The notes beneath the pieces were generated by a model, which was not told the DNA's origin, searched no databases, and saw only the letters and a program-made list of their open reading frames with translations. This document shows positions 32,919-43,243 of a stretch of 64,000 nucleotides of DNA, in pieces. The position numbers and the translations under genes are program-made. Position 1 is the first letter of the stretch. The number at the start of each line of letters is the position of its first letter. Source of the DNA: Coxiella-like endosymbiont (GTDB lineage: Bacteria; Pseudomonadota; Gammaproteobacteria; Coxiellales; Coxiellaceae); NCBI RefSeq assembly GCF_024730665.1, contig NZ_CP084737.1, positions 310,001 to 374,000 of the forward strand, read 5' to 3'.

Positions 32919-35900
32919 TCATACCCGCTCAATCTTTCCTGTCGTAAATAGGTAATCCAACCAAAGATTTGTCAAAATCTCCTGAGTGCGGTTTTGAGAC
33001 AAACGTTCATCAATGTTTTTGAGATCTACCACCTCCATGGGCTGATGTTGCCAGGAGCAAGCATAAACTGCTTTGGTTCTTTTCCCTGTTACAGGATCAA
33101 TCTGCCACTGTAAACATTGAGCGCAAACTCCTTTCATCATACATTGCATGGGACCGTAAACAGAAGCGATGAATTCTACGTCAAAGTGAAAATATTCTTT
33201 CAAAAAGCTCGCACGAGCTTTTTGAACACACCTCAAAAGTTTGGTTGAACCCACTACGTACACTTGATCAATGGATTGCAGTGGAACAGATGATGGCTGC
33301 AGTGCATAATCACGCAATACTGCAATCAATTCTCCTTGCCTCGTTCTATCTTGAGGCCGGGTAGTATTAATTTTTTCTCCTTTCTTCGTGATCCATAAAA
33401 TAGCGTCGCTCGCAACTTCTAATTCTTCTCTACAAAATAATTCTTCGGCTGTTTCCATCATAGCTACATAGAAAATTCGATGGCCTGCGCGGCGAAGAAT
33501 AGGGCCTAAAGAGCGCAAGTGGGAAGAAGCCATGCAGCAGTCACCGATAACCATAATGGTTTTTGACCCATCTGGAGCTTTGCTAGCGCATCCTGTAGGT
33601 CCCATTATAGAAATCGGCTGATTTGGCTTTAAAGTAGCAATTAATCGAGAGCTCCCGCCGCGTTCTGATACCATAAAACTCACTACATCAGGGTCATCAT
33701 TTTGATTAACGCCAATCATAGCCAGTGTTTCTGTTTGTAAACGAGTGCCTGCTACTAGTGGGGAAAGACATTCGTAATTTTGTAAACGATAAAACTGACC
33801 CACTTCAAAATTTCGAGCCGCCATGGGGGCTCTAATTTGGCATTCTACCATCTCAGGTGTATGTCGTCGCACAGTAACTATTTTAGCCTGGAAAAGGGTT
33901 TGCATTTGTTGACGAAATTTGTCGTATTCAATACGATCGCCACTAAACAGATGATTATACTGTAAGGCTTCGACGATTTTCGGATAAGTCCGTTTCGCTG
34001 AGGCAATAGCCTTTACAACACTGCCGTGAAATATAGGATGAGTATCACCCAAAAAGCTGACGCGATAGCCATCTTTTTCATAACCAGTGAAAGGTCCAAA
34101 CTTTTCCATTTTACAATGCCCTAATTCACTAACAGCTTGCAGCTGATTGTCAACTAATTCAAACCGCTTATAATTGAATCCATCTCGTAAAAATATATCT
34201 TTATGCTCATAACTATAAGCAATATTCGGGCTTGCTCCAGTTGCAACAAAAATAGAGCGAGCTGGTAAAACTTGATCTTCATCCGTTAAAATCCATACCC
34301 CCTTATCATGAATACGTGATCGACAAATCAAGGCAGATACCCATCCTTGTTTATCCACTTCTACGGCTTTCGGTTCAAGACCTTCAGCATAGTAAATACC
34401 TTCTTCCAACGCTTTTATTACTTCTTCGTGATTGTGTTTATAGGCTGGTGATTCTTGCATGGTACGCCGATAAGTGACAGTTACTCCACCCCATTGATGA
34501 AGAAGTTGAGTAAAATTTACAGACCGATTTTCTTCTTTTGCTTTTTGACGTTCCAAAGTAACTATTTGTCCGTGTCGCAGAAATTCATCAAGGATCTCCA
34601 GAGACGCTTTATCAAAATGCGATCTTACTATTTTTTCTCCAAAATATTTTTTAACTATTCCATATCTCTGTCTTATTTTTTCAACTTGAACAATATAGTA
34701 AGCTTGCACTTCTGTTGCTGTATCAATGGCGGTTAATCCACCTCCTACGACAACAGCTGGCAAGCGAACTTGTAAATTTGCTAAGCTCGAAAATTTAGCA
34801 GCACCAGTTAATTGAAGAGACATTAAAAAGTCATTTGCTTGCCGCATACCAGGTGCTAAACTGCGAGGAATTTGCAATTCTCTCGGCAAGCCGGCCCCCA
34901 CGGCTACTGCCAAGTGATCAAAGCCCAATCGCCACGCATCCTCAACAAGTAGAGTTCCACCAAAACGCACACTTCCAAATACTTGAAAATATGGGCGTCT
35001 TAATAAACTAATGTAAATTAATTTTAAGAAATTCTTATCCCAGCGTACAGTGATCCCATATTCAGCAACTCCCCCAAAACCAGCCATTACTCGATTATCT
35101 AGACGCTCTTTTAATTCGGCATAATTATGAATAGGTTGAGTGATAATGTCTCGTGGTAATGGTTCGATTTTCAAACCTTCCGTTCCTACTACCGCAAAAC
35201 CTTCCATTAAAAGATGATGCGCCAACGTAAAACCTGCTGGCCCCATCCCCATAATTAATACCTTTTTTCCATTATAGGGCTTTGCTACATATTGTTCACA
35301 GCGTAAAGGATTCCAACGAGTCAACAAATCGTAAATTTCAACACCCCAAGGAAGCTTTAACACATCGGTTAAAATACGTGTCTCTGTTTGTGGGATATCG
35401 ACAGGCTCTTGTTTCTGATAGATACAGGCTTTCATGCAATCATTACAAATACGATGCCCCGTCGCAGGACACATCGGATTGTCAATCATCACAGTCGCCA
35501 AGGCCGCAATGCCGAAGCCTTCTTTTTTAAAACATGCATCTCTGAAATTTTTTCATCCAACGGGCATCCTGTTAATGTTTCCCCCAATGCATTAATTTTT
35601 AATCCTTCTTTAGAATTGCTTTTTTTGCCGGAAAACCTTTGGAACAAAAGTCACCATTTTTTTTATGACAATAAATGCAATAATGGATATGATCCATAAC
35701 CTCACGGCGACACATACGTGAATCGGTTAGATCGAAGCCATTGCGATAACAATGAGATTCAGAAGCCCCTTTAAGTCGACCAATAGAATCGTCAGAAACA
35801 GTAACCATTTTTACTAGGTTTTCATAATTCAAATGCTCAGGCAAATGAAAACTCACCCATCCTTTTACAACTGCCTTGCCTTCCGATTGTGTCATAGCTG

Positions 35901-36429
35901 CCACACACCATTGCGTCAGTTTTTCGATGGATTCTGTATTCGCTTTCGGATCTTGTAATAAACGTTGACTCCACATCGCGATAGCGAGTTCACGATCTTC
36001 TGCTAACTTATTCTGTTCTAGCTGCTTTGTTACCCATTGATCTATTTCATGAAAATTACTTATTTCCTCCGCTTTCTTCAATAAGCGACGTGCTTGACGG
36101 AGGACATAAAATTTCTTGAAAGCGAAGATCGGATTTTCTTTTAACGTTATTCCTCGTAGGCGGCTAACAGCCTCTTCAATCGAAAAAAGATTAGCAATAA
36201 AAACTTCTAAGATAGGTCCGCATTCGACGATTAGTTCACTGATTTCTTCTGGTTTTAGGAAAGCACCTGAACGATAATGAAGCAGCTTAGCTTGTAGCAC
36301 TTCATCAGCGCTTTTTAAAAATTTTAAAAAAGACGTGTCTAGTCTAGCAAGACCGTCTGCGGTAAATAACTCTAAAAAGTGGAATTCCTTTAGCGACAGC
36401 GATGCATGGGTCATGGAAATAGTGTCCAT
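32919..36429 (-). pseudogene. large FAD/Fe-S oxidoreductase (GltD-like plus PyrK-like), frameshifted twice
   Basis: Once two one-base gaps are closed this is a single protein of about 1,170 residues. Residues 1-276 are an uncharacterised helical region ending in clustered Cys (CIYCHKKNGDFCSKGF). Next comes a GltD-like part with MCPATGHRICNDCMKACIYQ (Fe-S), VLIMGMGPAGFTLAHHLL (FAD) and VVVGGGLTAIDTA (NAD(P)). The last third is a ferredoxin-reductase/PyrK-like domain ending in CMMKGVCAQCLQW plus a later Cys ([2Fe-2S]). Lesions are at 35609-35611 and at the A/T run 35523-35528, each one base short. The role is unknown; the layout resembles NADPH-dependent electron-bifurcating or sulfide-dehydrogenase-type flavoproteins. 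Both lesions are isolated and the flanking protein is conserved. Confidence 0.75.
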
Positions 36430-36479
36430 TTCATTTTATTAATGATACAATAGTCGACGCAGCTTTAATTGGAGAGTCT

Positions 36480-36673
36480 GTGTTTGTGAAGAAAAGAAAC
36501 TCTCGGTACCGCGGCGCTTTCATTAGCGAAATCGATAAACGTCTCGCAGAATTTGATCGTACGCATGATTGGTCCGAGACGCAAGATGCCGAAAGAAAAA
36601 GTACGAACGCATTTTCAAATTGCGTAGTAAGGCCATTCAGTCTCGGAAAGAAAAATCTATTTGGGATTTTTAA
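36480..36673 (+). pseudogene. small charged conserved protein (CBU_0585-like), frameshifted
   Basis: Translation from a GTG at 36480, preceded by GGAGAG, gives FISEIDKRLAEFDRTHDW followed by a Glu/Lys-rich helix. The run of five A at 36596-36600 is one base short. With six the protein continues as YERIFKLRSKAIQSRKEKSIWDF and stops at 36673, 64 residues in all. This fits a small conserved Legionellales protein that I recall as the CBU_0585 family; function unknown. As written, the frame instead runs on antisense into grxD, which is clearly not natural. Confidence 0.65.
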
Positions 36674-36688
36674 TGACAGTCAGAAAAT

Positions 36689-36999
36689 TTATAGATCTTT
36701 AAAGAATTCTGTTAATTTCCCACTTTCGTACAATTCCATAACAATATCACTTCCCCGACAAATTCACCTTTAATATAAAGCTGTGGAATCGTAGGCCAGT
36801 TAGAAAATTCTTTGATACCTTGGCGAAGATCAGGTGATTCTAATACATTATAGCTTGAAAATTGGACCTCGCATTGCTCCAAAATTTGCACGACGCGTCT
36901 CGAAAAACCACATTGTGGAAAATCAGGTGTTCCCTTCATGTATAAAACAACAGGATGACTTTCTATTTGTTGTCGAATTTCTTCTTTTATATTCATCAT
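36689..36999 (-). pseudogene. grxD: monothiol glutaredoxin Grx4, frameshifted near the C-terminus
   Basis: This is a CGFS-type glutaredoxin that carries [2Fe-2S] clusters with BolA-family partners. The first 80 residues are normal: VVLYMKGTPDFPQCGFS with the CGFS active site and the conserved WPTIPQLYIKGEFVG. The four C at 36753-36756 (G on the coding strand) are one short. Five would give the expected GGSDIVMELYESGKLTEFF and a stop at 36689, 103 residues. As it stands, the last helix is replaced by an unrelated tail ending at 36712. It overlaps ibaG by one base, a natural Grx-BolA pair. Confidence 0.85.
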
Positions 37000-37238
37000 T
37001 AGCCTCTTTTATATTCATCTGGAGTATAAGTCTTGAGTGAAAGTGCATGAATATCAGCGAGCAGAGCATCACCTAGCGCCGCATAAACTAATCGATGCCG
37101 CATTACAGGAGTTTTCCCTTCAAAGGCAGGGCATAAAACTACCACCTCAAAGTGGTGCCCGTCTCCTTCAGCAAACACCACGTGACTTTCCGATAAGTTA
37201 GCTCCAATACGTCTTTTAATATCATCACCTGTAACCAT
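36999..37238 (-). CDS. ibaG: BolA-family protein IbaG
   Basis: A 79-residue BolA-like protein. It has the conserved FAEGDGHHFEVVVLCPAFEGK with the His ligand for a shared [2Fe-2S] cluster, and RHRLVYAALGDALLADIHALSLKTYTP, which fits IbaG (YrbA) better than BolA itself. Its stop overlaps the grxD start, so the partners for cluster sharing are made together. The frame is intact. Confidence 0.92.
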   Translation of the reverse strand: MVTGDDIKRRIGANLSESHVVFAEGDGHHFEVVVLCPAFEGKTPVMRHRLVYAALGDALLADIHALSLKTYTPDEYKRG

Positions 37239-37306
37239 AAAAGACTACCTTCTCTCTTTGCGTTACATTATAATTCGCACGTTGCAATTACTGGAGCTAT
37301 TGTAGC

Positions 37307-37645
37307 ATGACATTTGTTGTAATTGATAACTGTATACGCTGTAAATACACGGATTGCGTCGAAGTCTGTCCCGTTGACTGTTTTCGTGAGGGGCCAAATA
37401 TGCTAGTCATCGATCCAGATGAATGTATCGATTGTAATCTCTGTGTTCCAGAATGCCCTGTTGATGCCATTTTCTCTGAGGACCATTTGCCAGAAGATAA
37501 GCAGTGCTACATCAAACTTAATGAAAAACTAGCAAAAGAATGGTCAGTCATTACCTCCAAAAAAGATGCGCCTCCAGATGCCAACAAGTGGGCGGAGGTA
37601 CACGATAAACTGCAATATCTAGAAACCAAATACCCAAAAAAATAA
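37307..37645 (+). CDS. fdxA: ferredoxin FdxA (7Fe type)
   Basis: A 112-residue ferredoxin of the Azotobacter FdI type. It has the [3Fe-4S]/[4Fe-4S] cysteines [18 protein letters not shown] and [16 protein letters not shown], and the C-terminal extension ending in KYPKK. It is a soluble electron carrier. It is divergent from ibaG-grxD with a 68-base spacer. The frame is intact and the length normal. Confidence 0.96.
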   Translation: MTFVVIDNCIRCKYTDCVEVCPVDCFREGPNMLVIDPDECIDCNLCVPECPVDAIFSEDHLPEDKQCYIKLNEKLAKEWSVITSKKDAPPDANKWAEVHDKLQYLETKYPKK

Positions 37646-38320
37646 TTAAATAAATTGTTCTTTTTTTAATCAATAGGATGGGAATGTATCCACAGCAGTA
37701 TCTAAACTAATTAAACCGACTAAGCCCATCCTCATTTTATAACTACTTAATTACAGATAATATTCAATATGACCAATGTATCATCGTAGGTTGATGGCGT
37801 AAAATGACCGGATATTCATTATTTGTTACCTATAATAATCCAGTCATAAGAAAATATACCCACTCCCAAAACTAACCGTCAACAAGCGTTAACTGAATAA
37901 AGCTTCAGAAGATCTAAAGTTGATATACTCCCTGATGCTGTTTTCGCATCAGGGAGTATATCAACACAGTATCGGGCTTTCGGTTTTTATCTTTCATCAA
38001 TTCTGTGGTAATGATATGCGCCTCCGACGTCACTTCATAGGTCTTTTATTTTGATGGAATAAGGATGAGACGACATCTTTTTAATGTATGCTCGCAGTTA
38101 GCAGTATTATTAGTTATAATCATGGCATTGACTTACTTAGAGATGGTAGCCATGTTCCTGATCACCGTTGAAAGTATGCGTTTTATTTTTTGACTAGATA
38201 ACGTGGCATTTTTTTGCTGACGACGTATGGAGATCTTTTTAGTAGGACTATTACTATCGATAACTCTGGTACTACTTATATGATTATTTTGTTATTTTTA
38301 CATTCTAAGAGTATCGTTTC
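37646..38320. other. 675-base spacer with a long hairpin
   Basis: No gene remnant is recognised between fdxA and miaB. The only structured element is the 20-bp perfect hairpin at 37919-37965. Promoter elements for miaB are likely here but none is convincing. Confidence 0.5.
37919..37965. repeat. perfect 20-bp inverted repeat (7-base loop)
   Basis: GTTGATATACTCCCTGATGC (37919-37938) is exactly complementary to 37946-37965, with the loop TGTTTTC. No T run follows, so it is not a typical terminator. It could be a small mobile palindromic element or an RNA structure. Confidence 0.85.
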
Positions 38321-39655
38321 ATGAAAAAACTATACATAAAAACGCATGGCTGTCAAATGAATGAGTATGATTCCATTAAAATATTAGATGTGCTCAATGT
38401 TTCTCATGGACTAGAACTGACAAGTGACCCAGAAAAAGCCGATTTAATTTTAATTAATACCTGCTCTGTCCGTGCAAAAGCACAAGAAAAGGTATTTTCA
38501 GAGCTAGGACGGTGGCGTCCACTTAAAGAAAATCGACCAGAAATAGTAATCGGCGTAGGTGGCTGTGTAGCCAGCCAAGAAGGGGAGGCCATTATCAAGC
38601 GTGCGCCTTTTGTTGATATCATTTTTGGTCCACAAACGCTGCATCGATTACCAGAGCTTTTAAATAACGTAATTCAAACACGCCAACCATCGGTTGATAT
38701 TACCTTTCCAGAAATCGAAAAATTTGATCGCTTACCAGAACCAAAAGCTTTGGGACCTACAGCATTTGTTTCGATTATAGAAGGATGTAGCAAATATTGT
38801 ACATTTTGTGTGGTCCCGTATACACGGGGTGAAGAAATGAGTCGCCCTTTTGATGATGTCATTGCTGAAGTCATCAAATTAAGTGAACAAGGTGTTCGTG
38901 AAATTACCTTATTAGGACAAAATGTTAATGATTATCGCGGTGTTACGTACAATGGACAAGTAGCAGATCTCGCGATGCTGATTCATTATTTAGCAGCTAT
39001 CGATGATATTCAACGAATCCGTTTTACTACTTCACATCCTTCAGCATTTTCTGAAAATTTAATAGACGCTTACGCAGTAGAGCCCAAGCTTGCCAATCAT
39101 TTACATTTACCTGTGCAAAGTGGATCAGATCGTATTTTAGGTGCAATGAAGCGCCAATATACAGTGCTTGAATTCAAATCCAAAATTCGTAGATTGCAGG
39201 CAGTTCGTTCCGACATTAGCATTTCTTCTGATTTTATTGTGGGATTTCCTGGTGAAACAGCAGCTGACTTTCAAGCCACCATGAATCTCATTCATGAAAT
39301 CGGCTTTGATCATTCTTTCAGCTTTATTTATAGCCCACGCCCTGGTACACCAGCAACGCAGCTCCAAGATGATGTCCCACTAGAAGTTAAAAAAGAGAGA
39401 TTAGCTCTTCTTCAAAATCGTATTAACATCAATGCCGCCAGAATTAGTCAGACGATGGTGGAAACCGAACAACGAGTATTAGTTACAGGTCCTTCTAAAA
39501 AACAACCAGAGCAATTAAGCGGTCGAACGGAAAACAATCGCGTGGTAAACTTTATAGGAACGCCACCATTGATTGGACAAATGGTAATGGTTAAAATAAA
39601 AGAAGCTAGGCCTAATTCACTCTGGGGTGAAGTAAGTATATATCAAGGCCGGTAA
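38321..39655 (+). CDS. miaB: tRNA-2-methylthio-N6-dimethylallyladenosine synthase
   Basis: MiaB methylthiolates i6A37 in tRNAs reading U-starting codons. The 444 residues have the N-terminal UPF0004 domain cysteines ([34 protein letters not shown]), the radical-SAM motif [31 protein letters not shown], and a TRAM domain at the end. Length is normal. In relatives miaB-ybeZ-ybeY-ybeX-lnt is a conserved run; here ybeZ and ybeX are only remnants. Frame intact. Confidence 0.97.
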   Translation: MKKLYIKTHGCQMNEYDSIKILDVLNVSHGLELTSDPEKADLILINTCSVRAKAQEKVFSELGRWRPLKENRPEIVIGVGGCVASQEGEAIIKRAPFVDIIFGPQTLHRLPELLNNVIQTRQPSVDITFPEIEKFDRLPEPKALGPTAFVSIIEGCSKYCTFCVVPYTRGEEMSRPFDDVIAEVIKLSEQGVREITLLGQNVNDYRGVTYNGQVADLAMLIHYLAAIDDIQRIRFTTSHPSAFSENLIDAYAVEPKLANHLHLPVQSGSDRILGAMKRQYTVLEFKSKIRRLQAVRSDISISSDFIVGFPGETAADFQATMNLIHEIGFDHSFSFIYSPRPGTPATQLQDDVPLEVKKERLALLQNRININAARISQTMVETEQRVLVTGPSKKQPEQLSGRTENNRVVNFIGTPPLIGQMVMVKIKEARPNSLWGEVSIYQGR

Positions 39656-39934
39656 AACTTTTCTAGCTGCTGCTTGCACGGCAGCAACCTCTCTGGGACA
39701 AGATATTAAACGAAAAATGATCCCTATTAATCATTTGCATGACCACCACTATTTGAAGTATACTGAGAACCTTTATCCGGAAAGGTACGATTGAGGTTGT
39801 GCTCCTTTAGCTCTCACATGGGTCATGGATAGTTAGTGATGCATTTGTTATTGTTAGACGGAGCACAAAATGCTATGAGAAAACAGATGGAAAAGCTGTA
39901 ATTATCAGAAGATTTCACCTAAACAGATTTCCAA
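39645..39934 (+). pseudogene. ybeZ: remnant of phoH/ybeZ ATPase
   Basis: Two conserved pieces of PhoH survive between miaB and ybeY, where ybeZ normally sits. [14 protein letters not shown] (39645 onward, overlapping the miaB stop) matches the Walker A region GxAGTGKTxLAxACAV. LLLDGAQNAMRKQMEKL (about 39848-39897) matches the Walker B region LDEAQNTTxxQMKMFL. The rest of the roughly 350-residue protein is deleted or scrambled. This is deep decay, not a single lesion. Confidence 0.7.
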
Positions 39935-39970
39935 ATGTGGAATGTGGTACGACGCGTTACTTATAGGCGT

Positions 39971-40450
39971 ATGAAGAAGATAGCGAACGAATTGCATATT
40001 GAACTACAAAATGCAACACAGTTTCAACCGCTACCTACACTTTTACAATTACAACGATGGGTTAATGTCGCGTTTCAATTTATCCCCCTCTTTTCTCCTC
40101 ACAGTGATTCAGAATTAACTATCCGTTTTATCGATAAAGAAGAAAGTGTAGAATTAAATAGAACTTATCTTCATAAAAATAGCCCTACGAACGTTCTATC
40201 ATTTCCTAATGAATCTATTCCAGGATTTTTTTCAACTTCATTAGGAGATTTAGCCATCTGTGCGCCGCTTGTGGATGAAGAGGCCAAAGCCCAAAATAAG
40301 ACGTTAGAATCTCATTTTGCTCATTTGGTTATTCATGGTTTTTTACATCTATTAGGTTATGACCACATTGAGGAAGAAGAATCAGAAGAGATGGAAGGAC
40401 TTGAAATTAAAATTTTATTTAAACTGGGTTATAAGAGCCCTTATGAATAG
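39971..40450 (+). CDS. ybeY: endoribonuclease YbeY
   Basis: YbeY is the zinc-dependent RNase that matures 16S rRNA and takes part in ribosome quality control. The frame contains FIDKEESVELNRTYLHKNSPTNVLSFP, GDLAICAP and the zinc site HGFLHLLGYDH. I prefer the ATG at 39971 (MKKIANELHI), because the 12 residues before it, from ATG 39935, probably come from the neighbouring phoH debris. About 159 residues, normal for YbeY. Confidence 0.93.
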   Translation: MKKIANELHIELQNATQFQPLPTLLQLQRWVNVAFQFIPLFSPHSDSELTIRFIDKEESVELNRTYLHKNSPTNVLSFPNESIPGFFSTSLGDLAICAPLVDEEAKAQNKTLESHFAHLVIHGFLHLLGYDHIEEEESEEMEGLEIKILFKLGYKSPYE

Positions 40451-40712
40451 AAGAGAATAAGGACTATGCTGGGGGTTTGCTTTCTCATTAGCTAATTTCT
40501 ATCGTTTTAGGGTCACCCTTTAATTATTGTGGATTCTTAAAATGAGTTCACATCTATGAGTCATGAGTCTTAACCTAACATTAAAGAACGTCTGCAGCAT
40601 AGCTGTTTTCTAATTTTATAGCACTTATCGGGTAAGTATTTTCCTACTGAAAATTATCATTAACATGAATACGCTTGTTATTACTCAAACATCTATCAAC
40701 TAATCGAACTTT

Positions 40713-40966
40713 ATGATACAAAAAGAGCACGAACTTTTAGGTCACAATGCTTTGAAGGTGGCCCTGAAGATGATTGAAGATATCTGAAAGACATCCGAGA
40801 AAGTACGCGCGATGTGATGGCGATGGTTCCCCTAGTCCATAGATGATTATGACTAATCAAAAGCGACCACTCAACTCGTGTTGCGCCATTACTCATTAGT
40901 TCTGCTCATTCATACTTTCCTGCTATTGAAGTGATTGATATTTTACTCATGAAAGATTTATTATAA
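40713..40966 (+). pseudogene. ybeX: remnant of corC/ybeX (CBS-domain protein)
   Basis: This sits between ybeY and lnt, the usual ybeX position. In broken frames it shows NALKVALKMIEDI and STRDVMAMVP, comparable to CorC's helix and RDVMIPR motif. It then shows LISSAHSYFPAIEVIDILLMKDLL followed by a stop, comparable to ITSAHSRFPV...GILLAKDLL. The C-terminal transporter-associated domain is not seen. Several lesions and deletions make this a dead gene. Confidence 0.7.
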
Positions 40967-41388
40967 CTATAAATTAGAAAAAAGGAGTGAAAAATCCGAA
41001 TTTAAAGATCTGGCAGCGTCTTTCTGTTTAATTTCAGAAACTAACTTATTTAATATTTTATTTTAAGAAGTTAGGCTAAAGTGAATATGGCCATAAAAAG
41101 ATATTCTCGAAAAAGATCGTTGGCAAATAGTATTGAGGACTAAAGCAATATTGCTGATTGGAAGCCGCATTATATAATTGAACCAAAAATTACAGAAAAA
41201 GTATTTATAATACTGATTTGAGTAGTCCATTTTAAAACGCATATTCATCACGAGATTTTCTACTGTTAACAGCTATGTTATTTAGCGTTCGGTCGTTTAC
41301 AAAAGCATGGGTTGGGAGCTAATCAAAGCGATGATAGAAAATCAGAGTAATTTTATCCAATAAGTCAATCGTCTAGTGATTATACTTA

Positions 41389-42896
41389 ATGAAACGAACT
41401 GTAGAAAAAATGAATAATTTCTTATTCACACTTTTAGCTATTATTGCCGGGGCTATATTAGCGCTGGCTTTCCCCCATTTGGTTGGTTTCCTATCGCCTT
41501 TATTTCTCCAGTTATTTTATTAGCTATTTGGATTCGTTCTGGACCTTTACAGAGTCTGTGGCAAGGATGGATATTTGGGGTCGGATTTTTCGGCATAGGA
41601 GCTTCATGGGTCTATATCAGCATCCACAGCTTTAGTAATGCTAATATCACTTTAGCTGTTTCAATTACTGTCTTATTTATTTTCATTCTCTCTTTATTTC
41701 CTGCTATTCAAGGTTTTTTCTTTTCAATCTTGCAAAAAAAATTTTCTATTTTTGCATCTCTTTTCATTTTTCCTGCGTGGTGGGTCGTCTGTGAATGGTT
41801 GCGAAGTAAATTGTTCACAGGATTTCCATGGCTTTTTTTAGGATACAGTCAAATCAGCTCTCCATTAAGAGGATTTGGACCCATTTTGGGAGTATATGGC
41901 ATTTCTCTAGCAGTAGCCTTTATCAGCAGTTGCTTATATCTTTTATTTTTTCATAAAAAAGTCTTCGTAAAAATACTTGGTGTTACTATAATTATTTTAT
42001 TATTTACTGTTGGTGATATTTTAAACATTATTCGTTGGACATACCCTCAAAAAGAATCACTTAAAGTCAGTCTGGTGCAAGGTAATATATCCCAACGGCA
42101 AAAATGGGATGTTGATCATTTACTGTCTACACTACAGATTTATCGCTCCGAAACAGAAAAACATTGGAATACCGATATTATCGTGTGGCCAGAAGCCGCC
42201 ATCCCTGTCTATCCTCAACAGGTTTCTCTTTTTCTTAAAAATCTAGATAAAGAAGCTAAAAGACATAAAACAGCACTTATTATTGGTATTCCTATCTACA
42301 AAGGAAAGATAAAAAAAACTTTCAATGGATTAATTGTTATAGGTGAAGGGAAAGGTTTTTATTTGAAGCGTCATTTGGTTCCTTTCGGAGAATACACTCC
42401 ACCATTTTTTTCTACTATAATGAAGTATTTTTTTGATATCCCTCTATCGGATTTAAGTCCTGGCCCTCAGCATCAAATCCAATTATTGGCTAAAAATATA
42501 TCTTTTGCTCCACTCATTTGTTATGAAATCGCTTATTTTCTGGAGTTTTTAGGGAGTATATCAGGAAAAAAATTCATCGTTGTCGTTAGCGACGATAGTT
42601 GGTTCAATAGGAGCATTGCTTTAGCTCAACAATTACAAATTGCACAAATGTGTGCACTGGAAACAGGACGATATGTGCTCTACAGCACAAATACCGGTAT
42701 TACTGCTATAATTGATCCACAAGGAAAAATTCAACAATCAGCTCCACAAGACCGACAAATTGTTTTATCAGGCAAAATTTACCCGGTTACAGGAAAAACA
42801 CCTGTAATGAAATGGAATTATTATCCAGTAGTTGGGATAATAATTTTGTTTTTTTTAATAGCATTATTTATGAGGATGTTTCGGATTTATAGTTGA
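41389..42896 (+). pseudogene. lnt: apolipoprotein N-acyltransferase, frameshifted near the start
   Basis: Lnt adds the third acyl chain to lipoproteins in the inner membrane. From ATG 41389 the first helix reads normally to ALAFP. The five C at 41472-41476 are one short; six would give FPPFGWFPIAFISPVI and join the rest, 502 residues in total. The downstream part has the catalytic Glu in WPEAAIPV, Lys in FYLKRHLVPFGEY and Cys in APLICYEIAY, so the nitrilase site is complete. Membrane helices flank it on both sides. The downstream frame alone, from about 41730, lacks the first four helices. Confidence 0.87.
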
Positions 42897-43223
42897 CGCC
42901 ATACGTCAGGGAAAAAGAGTTTAGTTTTGTGAATACAAGGCTTGAGAAAGCATGCTTCATGAGTAAATTCAATTAAGGTCGACAATTAGTACCCACTATC
43001 GCAGGATCTATACGCAAAAATAAATTTCCATCCCACTCTTCAGATGATCAAGAATCTTTTAAAAATAGGCCGTTTGTGTAATAGCTATTACAATTCGTTC
43101 AATACTAGATGCGTTTAAATCTACACGGAAATATAGAGGAAAGCCAACACTACACGAAACTCCAAAATCCTAGATATCTCAGTATGACAAAGTCATTTCT
43201 TTACCTTCCATACAGAAAGTCCC

Positions 43224-43240
43224 TGAGGTATCCTACCTCA
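43224..43240 (+). promoter_or_regulatory. small hairpin over the leuS ribosome site
   Basis: TGAGGTA and TACCTCA, separated by TCC, form a perfect 7-bp stem ending three bases before the preferred leuS ATG. The only Shine-Dalgarno-like bases (GAGG) are inside the stem, so folding could limit translation. This is a prediction only. Confidence 0.35.
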
Positions 43241-43243
43241 ACT

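Noticed and set aside
34455-34736. 93-residue plus-strand frame within the oxidoreductase gene
   Set aside because: It is antisense to conserved FAD-domain sequence, and its composition is typical of a shadow frame.
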